From the NCBI GenBank assembly GCA_026713205.1, contig JAPOOY010000048.1:1-6306 (forward strand): a stretch of DNA of 6,306 nucleotides, in the 5' to 3' direction. Positions 1 through 4,300 of the stretch are shown piece by piece. Every line of letters starts with the position of its first letter. Within the stretch, counting starts at the first letter, position 1. The notes beneath the pieces were generated by a model. It worked only from the letters and a program-made list of their open reading frames with translations, was not told where the DNA came from and searched no databases. Source of the DNA: Bdellovibrionales bacterium. GTDB lineage: Bacteria; Bdellovibrionota; Bdellovibrionia; Bdellovibrionales; UBA1609. The position numbers and the translations under genes are program-made.

Positions 1-959
1 AAAAAAGTTTAAGGGAATTGTATAATAATACTATGCCGAACTTATCTCCGGAAAAACTGATTTCTGACATTCAATCTCCGGAAATAAAATGGCTGGAAGT
101 GGCTATTTCAAATGACTGTAATTTGATTTGCCGGATGTGCGATAGCCGATACTCGTCTAAGTGGTTTGAAGAGGAAAAAGACTTTTATGGATTTACTTTC
201 AGTAAGAACAGAAAAATGAAAAACGATATAAATGTGATTAATTCCTTTTTAAAAGATATTGTTCATATCAAATTCACCGGCGGGGAACCATTGATAATAA
301 AAGATCATTTTATATTACTGGATAGAATATTAAAGACAAAAGATGCAAGTGATATTTTTCTCAATTACAGCACAAATTTAACCATACAACCTAAGCCGGT
401 TTTAATCGAGAAATGGAAAAAATTTAAATACATAGAAATTGCGGCCAGTTTTGACGGCATTAAAGAAACATGGGAAATAGTCAGGTATCCCAGTCTATGG
501 GAAGCGGCGGAACGGGTTATAAAATCATTTTTTAAACTCACTCATGAATTAGATCTTCGGATTGGCCTTCGCAGCACAATCAGTGTAAATAATATTCTTT
601 GTATGGGAGAAAGTTTTAAATGGTGGATAGAAAACTGGAATAAATATGCTTCCACCCCCTTTAATAAACAAGCATGGATCAATCCCACTCATGTGACTTA
701 TCCTCGTTTTCTAAGCACAACAGTTTTGCCAAAGAAATATAAGGATAAGGTGGCTGAAAAACTTTACAAGCAGTCTTCAGAATTTTCAGGAAAGATGAAG
801 ACCAGCATGGAGGCGCAAATAAATCACATGTTCAGTGAAGATAACAGCCAATATCTTAAAGAATTAAAAGATTACACCTTGTATTTTGACAAAAAAAGGA
901 ACCAGAATTTCTTTAAAGTTAATCCTGAATTAAAAGGATTATTTGATGGAGTTCTATAA
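1..959 (+). CDS. Radical SAM protein, twitch-domain type, 5'-partial
   Basis: The product is a radical SAM enzyme that would bind a [4Fe-4S] cluster and cleave S-adenosylmethionine; its substrate is unknown. Counting from the TTG at base 18, the cluster motif CNLICRMC (CxxxCxxC) has Cys 34, 38 and 41. The SAM-contact GGEP is at 88-91 and a SFDG strand motif at 144-147. The C-terminal half has a YPRFLSTTVLP stretch like those in 'twitch domain' radical SAM proteins. The frame has no stop back to base 3 and reads KSLRELYNN before the first ATG (base 33). This resembles the S-R--YN segment that precedes the cysteine motif in that family, so the start is probably outside the window and the TTG at 18 and ATG at 33 are internal. 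No well-spaced Shine-Dalgarno sequence precedes either codon. The gene converges on the pilin at 1031 with a 71-bp gap in which I see no GC-rich terminator hairpin. The superfamily call is very sure; the twitch subtype and the truncation are likely. Confidence 0.88.
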   Translation, partial: KSLRELYNNTMPNLSPEKLISDIQSPEIKWLEVAISNDCNLICRMCDSRYSSKWFEEEKDFYGFTFSKNRKMKNDINVINSFLKDIVHIKFTGGEPLIIKDHFILLDRILKTKDASDIFLNYSTNLTIQPKPVLIEKWKKFKYIEIAASFDGIKETWEIVRYPSLWEAAERVIKSFFKLTHELDLRIGLRSTISVNNILCMGESFKWWIENWNKYASTPFNKQAWINPTHVTYPRFLSTTVLPKKYKDKVAEKLYKQSSEFSGKMKTSMEAQINHMFSEDNSQYLKELKDYTLYFDKKRNQNFFKVNPELKGLFDGVL

Positions 960-1030
960 TATCAGTTAGGTTCATGAAATTTTAAACACGATCGGTATGA
1001 AAACTTTTCAGGCTTACAGTTGGAGGCTTT

Positions 1031-1603
1031 TTAATTCCCTGTTCCGTCAGTTTTGTGTGTTAATTCCTGTTTTTCGTTTATGGTCCATTCGTCCAGTGAG
1101 TTGAGTTCAGCTCTGGCAAGGGCTTCAAAGGCTGTTGCCGTGGCGCCATATCCTGTTTGACCTTTGACTTTGACCGAACTTTTTACTTTACATGTAAAGC
1201 CTCCGTAATAAGAGGCAGTGTAAGTGCCTTTTACAGCATTGGCACAGTCATTATTACATATTTGATCATAGGTATTGCAGGCTGCGGTGGTTAACTTGCT
1301 CTGCCAGGGGTAATGGGGGACTGTAACCGGTGTGTCTGTAAATCCGGCATCATACCAAAGTTCCCCTTCGGGGATGGCGCCGATGATATATAGATTTTCA
1401 TGGTAAGCTTTCCATTGGGTCTTAAAATTTTTTTCCGCCGCATAAATATTTGAGAGACTATACTGCGCCTGTACAGTGCGAGCCTGATGTCTTTGCTTCC
1501 GATAGGAATTCAATCCTGTTACACCCAAGATGCCGGCAATGCCCAAAGCCGTCATCATTTCTATAAAATTAAATCCATTTGAAAATGTTCTTTTTAAAAG
1601 CAT
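1031..1603 (-). CDS. Type IV pilin-like prepilin (paralogue 1)
   Basis: This 190-residue prepilin has a short positive leader ending in Gly10. The prepilin-peptidase site is G10|F11 and the mature protein begins FNFIE, with the conserved Glu at +5. A hydrophobic helix (about 16-31) follows, and then the amphipathic stretch with AEKNF at 56-60 and IPEGELWYDAGF at 77-88, a module seen in Bdellovibrionota and myxobacterial pilins. The globular part has Cys 109, 116, 120 and 138, which could form two disulfides. The product would be processed at the inner membrane and assembled into a pilus or pseudopilus. The ATG at 1603 is preceded by AAGGG (1616-1620), 12 nt away, which is a little far. It is a paralogue of the gene at 2715-3347: 77 of 84 residues match by hand count in the first block, but the middle is very different. 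The FNFIE start and the GIAGILGVTGLN helix make a pilin-class protein near certain. Whether it is the major pilin, a minor pilin or a pseudopilin is not shown. Confidence 0.9.
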   Translation of the reverse strand: MLLKRTFSNGFNFIEMMTALGIAGILGVTGLNSYRKQRHQARTVQAQYSLSNIYAAEKNFKTQWKAYHENLYIIGAIPEGELWYDAGFTDTPVTVPHYPWQSKLTTAACNTYDQICNNDCANAVKGTYTASYYGGFTCKVKSSVKVKGQTGYGATATAFEALARAELNSLDEWTINEKQELTHKTDGTGN

Positions 1604-1615
1604 CTGAATGATTTT

Positions 1616-1664
1616 CCCTTCTAAAGTGTAGCAGAGAATGTAAAAAAGGGAAATAAAGTGTAAA
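1616..1664 (-). promoter_or_regulatory. Candidate promoter and RBS of pilin 1
   Basis: On the minus strand TTTACA (1659-1664) and TACATT (1637-1642) are 16 bp apart, a fair sigma70-like pair. An alternative is the extended -10 TGCTACACT (1625-1633), which lacks a good -35. The Shine-Dalgarno-like AAGGG is at 1616-1620. The IS right end at 1843 lies about 180 bp upstream, so these elements were not disrupted by the insertion. The rest of 1665-1842 has no recognisable gene. The pair was found by eye and AT-rich DNA gives such matches by chance. Confidence 0.3.
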
Positions 1665-1842
1665 ACTGCCTCTTATACAGAATGGATTTTTTCATAGGAT
1701 TGTCATGTAATCCCCAGCCTTTTTTATAAAAACTATTGGAAATAGCGGTTTTTAGGTGAGAAAATTGGAAGATATCAATGGAATGTTCCAAAAGGATACA
1801 AAAAGCGCCAGTCATTCTTTTTCATAAGAAAATCTGTTACAA

Positions 1843-1908
1843 TGCTCGTGACCCCCATTTCAACTAGACAGCTTGATTCATCAATTTCCTGTATTCTACA
1901 GGACTTTT
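1843..1908. repeat. 66-bp direct repeat, inner copy (IS right end)
   Basis: This is identical, base for base, to 2650-2715 (offset 807). On the minus strand it holds the last 14 transposase codons (KSPVEYRKLMNQAV), the TAG stop and the terminal right end of the IS. Identity ends exactly at the IS terminus on one side (A at 1842 against C at 2649) and at C1909/T2716 on the other. Confidence 0.97.
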
Positions 1909-2649
1909 CATGCCCAATCCTGAGTGAGGAGCTACATTATTATAGTCCTCAATCCAATTCTTAAATAACTTCATAACTGTTTGAGCTGAACTGCAGTTAG
2001 AAGTATAGATATAATCCCTCTTCATTGTTGCCACAAAAGCCTCTGACATCCCATTAGATTCAGGCGTATAGGGAGAGCCGTAAAACAGCTCTTTAAGCCT
2101 AAATGGCGAGCTTTATTCACGGTCTCATGGCAACGGTATATTGCACCCCTGTCACTGAGCCACTGTATTCGCCTTGGCGCTTTTAAGCTCTTAAATCTCT
2201 TTTTTACTGACAGCAACATTAAATCCTGAATGTCTTCCGATAAAAGAGGACGATTGCGAACCACATAAGCCAGACACTCTCTGTCATGGCAATCCAAGGC
2301 AAAAGCTGCATACACTCTGTCACTATTAAAACAACACACTTCAAAAGCATCTGAACACCATCTCATATTTGAACAACTGGTGATAATCTCACCCGTCCTC
2401 TTTTCTTTGATAATAAATCTCTTTTTATTTAAAAGAAGACCATTTTTATCCATAACCCTATAAATCCTCTTCTTGTTAAACTGTTCCAAACCTTTTTTTA
2501 CACGCATTCTATTTAACATCACTGTCACACGCTTATAACCATAGCTAGGCCGATCTTTCAGCACTTCTTTAATCTCCTCCAAAACAGCGCTATCCGCTGA
2601 TTTATTATATCTTCCCATTCTACCACCCTTTTTCTTCCAGTAAATAGAC
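1864..2649 (-). pseudogene. IS2-type transposase orfB, truncated and frameshifted
   Basis: This is the DDE transposase of an IS3-family, IS2-subgroup element, recognised from RPSYGYKRV, RIYRVM and RWCSDAFE followed by FALDCHDREC, all close to IS2 InsD. The first catalytic Asp is in WCSD, the second in WLSDRG and the Glu in NGMSEAF. The second and third are in different frames. The upstream piece (2618-2022 from its first ATG; open back to the junction at 2649) drifts into nonsense after FTAL and stops. The downstream piece (to the TAG at 1864) carries PYTPESNGMSEAF through YRKLMNQAV. Removing two bases from the GAGAG at 2073-2077 (CTCT on the coding strand) joins them as FTA-PYTPESNG, the same spacing as IS2 (TAVRSPESNG). 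The fusion at 2649/2650 removed roughly the first 35-40 residues, judged against IS2 InsD of about 300 residues. Dead gene; the family call is very sure. Confidence 0.9.
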
Positions 2650-2715
2650 TGCTCGTGACCCCCATTTCAACTAGACAGCTTGATTCATCAATTTCCTGTA
2701 TTCTACAGGACTTTT
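2650..2715. repeat. 66-bp direct repeat, outer copy (relic of a second IS copy)
   Basis: This is the perfect copy of 1843-1908. Here the 66 bp is all that remains of a second IS. On the minus strand its right terminus (CA at 2650) is joined directly to internal orfB sequence, and its other side joins the pilin 2 stop codon. The two repeats bracket an 807-bp unit that homologous recombination could remove, leaving one 66-bp copy between the pilins. Confidence 0.95.
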
Positions 2716-3341
2716 TAGTTCCCTGTTCCGTCAACTATATGTTTGACTTCCTGTTTTTCGTTTATGGTCCATTGATCCAATGAGTTTAATTCAGCAGTAG
2801 CCAGAGCTTTAAAACTGGTTGCGCTGGCGCCATATCCCGTATAACTTGCAACACGCGAGCTTCCCCCTATTACACTACAGGTAATTCCCTGATAGGAGTT
2901 TCCGGCATAAGTTCCGGGTTTGCCATAGAGAACAGGACTGTAAGGAGGAGAAATGAGATCCGCACATTCAAAGGTGCAGAGTTGATGAAAGGTATTACAA
3001 TGGTGGGAAGTTAATTTGTTTTGCCAGGGATAATGAGGCAGATTTCCATCACTTCCAACAGGAGTATCTGTAAACCCGGCATCATACCAAAGTTCCCCTT
3101 CGGGGATGGCGCCGATAATATAGAGATTTTCATGATAAGCGTTCCATTGAGTGTAAAAGTTTTTTTCCGCTGTATAAATATTTGAGAGATTATACTGCGC
3201 CTGCGCTGCTCGGGCCTGATGCCTTTGTTTGCGATAGGAATTAAGTCCGGTGACACCTAAAATACCGGCGATGCCCAAAGCGGTCATCATTTCTACGAAA
3301 TTAAATCCTCTTGGATGTTTTTTTGAAAAGACTTGGTTCAT
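2715..3341 (-). CDS. Type IV pilin-like prepilin (paralogue 2)
   Basis: This is a second pilin-class prepilin of the same family as the gene at 1031-1603. From the ATG at 3341 it has 208 residues; an in-frame GTG at 3347 would add two. The leader ends KKHPRG, with cleavage at G12|F13 and a mature FNFVE start (Glu +5). The hydrophobic helix GIAGILGVTGLN, AEKNF and PEGELWYDAGF are shared with paralogue 1, as is the C-terminal block ending DGTGN. The middle is longer and different, with Cys 115, 122, 126 and 155; the first three keep the +7/+4 spacing of paralogue 1. I see no Shine-Dalgarno sequence before either start. The TAA stop (2715-2717) touches the IS relic, so the native 3' flank and any terminator are gone although the protein itself is intact. 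Both pilins point the same way and were probably a tandem pair before the IS arrived. Confidence 0.9.
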   Translation of the reverse strand: MNQVFSKKHPRGFNFVEMMTALGIAGILGVTGLNSYRKQRHQARAAQAQYNLSNIYTAEKNFYTQWNAYHENLYIIGAIPEGELWYDAGFTDTPVGSDGNLPHYPWQNKLTSHHCNTFHQLCTFECADLISPPYSPVLYGKPGTYAGNSYQGITCSVIGGSSRVASYTGYGASATSFKALATAELNSLDQWTINEKQEVKHIVDGTGN

Positions 3342-3357
3342 TTTCACAGCTTGTATA

Positions 3358-3366
3358 ATTATAACA
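3358..3366 (-). promoter_or_regulatory. Candidate extended -10 promoter of pilin 2
   Basis: The minus strand reads TGTTATAAT, a perfect extended -10 (TGn plus TATAAT, hexamer at 3358-3363). The -35 region at 17-bp spacing (CTGGTT, 3381-3386) is poor, which an extended -10 can tolerate. Transcription would begin near 3351, leaving only about 10 nt before the ATG at 3341 or 4-5 nt before the GTG at 3347. That would be a nearly leaderless mRNA, in keeping with the missing Shine-Dalgarno sequence. Found by eye only. Confidence 0.4.
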
Positions 3367-3491
3367 GGAGCATGGGAAAAAACCAGCTTTTTTGAGTTTT
3401 TTCATTGCTTGGCGGAGACTTTCAATTTTCAGGAATAATTCAGGGAAAAAGGAACTTCCAGTCCTCTTTTGGTTAGGTTAATGAAAATTGA

Positions 3492-3519
3492 TTGTTCAAA
3501 AAACTGACATTAGTATAAT
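3492..3519 (+). promoter_or_regulatory. Candidate promoter of the TPR gene
   Basis: TTGTTC (3492-3497) and a perfect TATAAT (3514-3519) are 16 bp apart, with transcription expected near 3526 and a leader of about 50 nt to the ATT at 3575. Together with the pilin 2 promoter candidate it makes the 228-bp region between the two genes a divergent promoter region. I see no other feature there apart from a short GGAAcTTCC dyad at 3451-3459. Confidence 0.4.
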
Positions 3520-3559
3520 AAATCTGAACAGTATTTGATGTCCTTGAATTTTTTTATTT

Positions 3560-3568
3560 GGAGGAGGT
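3560..3568 (+). promoter_or_regulatory. Strong Shine-Dalgarno sequence that decides the TPR start
   Basis: GGAGGAGGT is an almost ideal ribosome binding site. Six bases downstream lies the in-frame ATT at 3575. The next in-frame candidates are CTG at 3584 (15 nt away) and TTG at 3596 (27 nt away), both poorly spaced. There is no ATG, GTG or TTG at proper distance in this frame; the GTG at 3567 overlaps the site and is out of frame. Confidence 0.75.
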
Positions 3569-3574
3569 GGTTTC

Positions 3575-4300
3575 ATTCATTACCTGAAAAACAAATTGCT
3601 GGCAAAAGATCATGTCGCTCTTTTCTTCTGTTCTCTTGCAATTTTATTTTACAGTGGAACTCTTTTTCTAAATAATAAATATTTAGAGGAGGCAAACAAG
3701 CCTATCTATTTTGCTCCTCCCACTCTCATCAAACACTTTTCTTTTGGATTTTCCGATCTATACGCTGATTTTTTGTGGATTCGTCTCATTCAAAATGTGG
3801 ACTTTTGTAACGCACAGCAGGGAATCCCTGAATATGCTGGAAAGAGTCTTTATCAATGTAAAAAGGGCTGGTCTTATAAAATGACGGATACATTAACAGA
3901 GCTGGCCCCCCGATTTTTAGCGCCCTATCTTATTTCCGGTTCTATTATGAGTGTTATAATGAGAGATAGGGAAGGCGCTCAAAAAATCTATGATAAGGGT
4001 ATGAAAAGGTTTCCAGACAATTGGAAATTGTTTTTTAATGCAGGCTATCATTATTTATTGGAAATGAAAGATAGGGAAAAAGGCGCGGAACTCTTTTTAA
4101 AGGCGGCACAAAATGGAGGCCCTCCCTGGCTTTATGATCTATCTATTAAACAGTATGAAGAATCAGGAAAACTTTTAATAGCTCGGCAAATTCTTGAAGA
4201 GCTTTTAGAGTATAGCCGACTGGAATCCGTTCGGCGGCATATTAAAGAACGATTAAGAGAAAATGAACAGCGAATCAAACAGTTAGAATTGAGCCTTTAA
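3575..4300 (+). CDS. Membrane-anchored TPR-like protein, function unknown
   Basis: From the ATT at 3575 the product has 241 residues; from the TTG at 3596 it would have 234. The Shine-Dalgarno spacing favours ATT. The N-terminus is basic (HYLKNKLLAKDH) and is followed by one hydrophobic segment (about 14-32) that looks like a signal anchor, with no lipobox. Next come SDLYADFLWIRLIQ (60-73) and an LTELAPRFLAPYL motif (107-119), which I recall from uncharacterised deltaproteobacterial TPR proteins. A TPR-like helical pair follows (about 134-183: GAQKIYDKGMKRFP, then a NAGYHYL helix and a GAELFLKAA helix). The tail (213-241) is charged and possibly coiled coil. It probably acts as a protein-protein scaffold at the inner membrane, with its domain on the periplasmic side if the anchor is N-in. 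The next gene runs towards it and the two 3' ends overlap by 18 bp. The gene is surely real; partner and pathway are unknown. Confidence 0.85.
   Translation: MHYLKNKLLAKDHVALFFCSLAILFYSGTLFLNNKYLEEANKPIYFAPPTLIKHFSFGFSDLYADFLWIRLIQNVDFCNAQQGIPEYAGKSLYQCKKGWSYKMTDTLTELAPRFLAPYLISGSIMSVIMRDREGAQKIYDKGMKRFPDNWKLFFNAGYHYLLEMKDREKGAELFLKAAQNGGPPWLYDLSIKQYEESGKLLIARQILEELLEYSRLESVRRHIKERLRENEQRIKQLELSL

Larger units (their letters stand above)
1843..2715 (-). mobile_element. Decayed IS3-family (IS2-subgroup) insertion sequence with relic of a second copy
   Basis: In minus-strand orientation the element contains a broken IS2-type orfB (InsD-like) and an intact right end. That end reads GGGGGTCACGAGCA and finishes in CA at 1843, as expected for the TG...CA ends of IS3 elements. 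No left end (TGCTCGTGACCCCC on the minus strand) is present, and orfA and the first few dozen codons of orfB are missing. At 2650 the upstream side joins abruptly to another right end (2650-2715), a relic of a second copy in the same orientation. That relic runs into the stop codon of the second pilin at 2715-2717. With the left end lost, no target-site duplication can be read. The element cannot encode its own transposition, although its right end might still be recognised by a related transposase elsewhere in the genome. Confidence 0.85.

Noticed and set aside
960..1030. Possible bidirectional terminator between the radical SAM gene and pilin 1
   Set aside because: The repeated AGGCTT is direct, not inverted; no GC stem followed by a T run could be drawn on either strand.
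1621..1815. 64-codon minus-strand open frame between the IS end and pilin 1
   Set aside because: It has no Shine-Dalgarno sequence and no recognisable motif, and it overlaps the likely pilin 1 promoter. Best read as chance.
1604..1842. Sigma54 (-24/-12) promoter for pilin 1, as in some pilin genes
   Set aside because: TGGCGC near 1811 has no GC at the required 10-bp spacing; no other GG-N10-GC pair was seen here or upstream of pilin 2.
1843..2715. Diversity-generating or cassette-switching system between the pilins
   Set aside because: The intervening DNA is a recognisable IS2-type transposase and IS ends; there is no reverse transcriptase, invertase or silent pilin cassette.
3011..3256. 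81-codon minus-strand frame inside pilin 2
   Set aside because: It lies in another frame of a clear pilin gene and is a shadow.
3250..3438. 62-codon plus-strand frame antisense to the pilin 2 start
   Set aside because: It runs antisense through the pilin N-terminus and the promoter region, with no ribosome site or motif.
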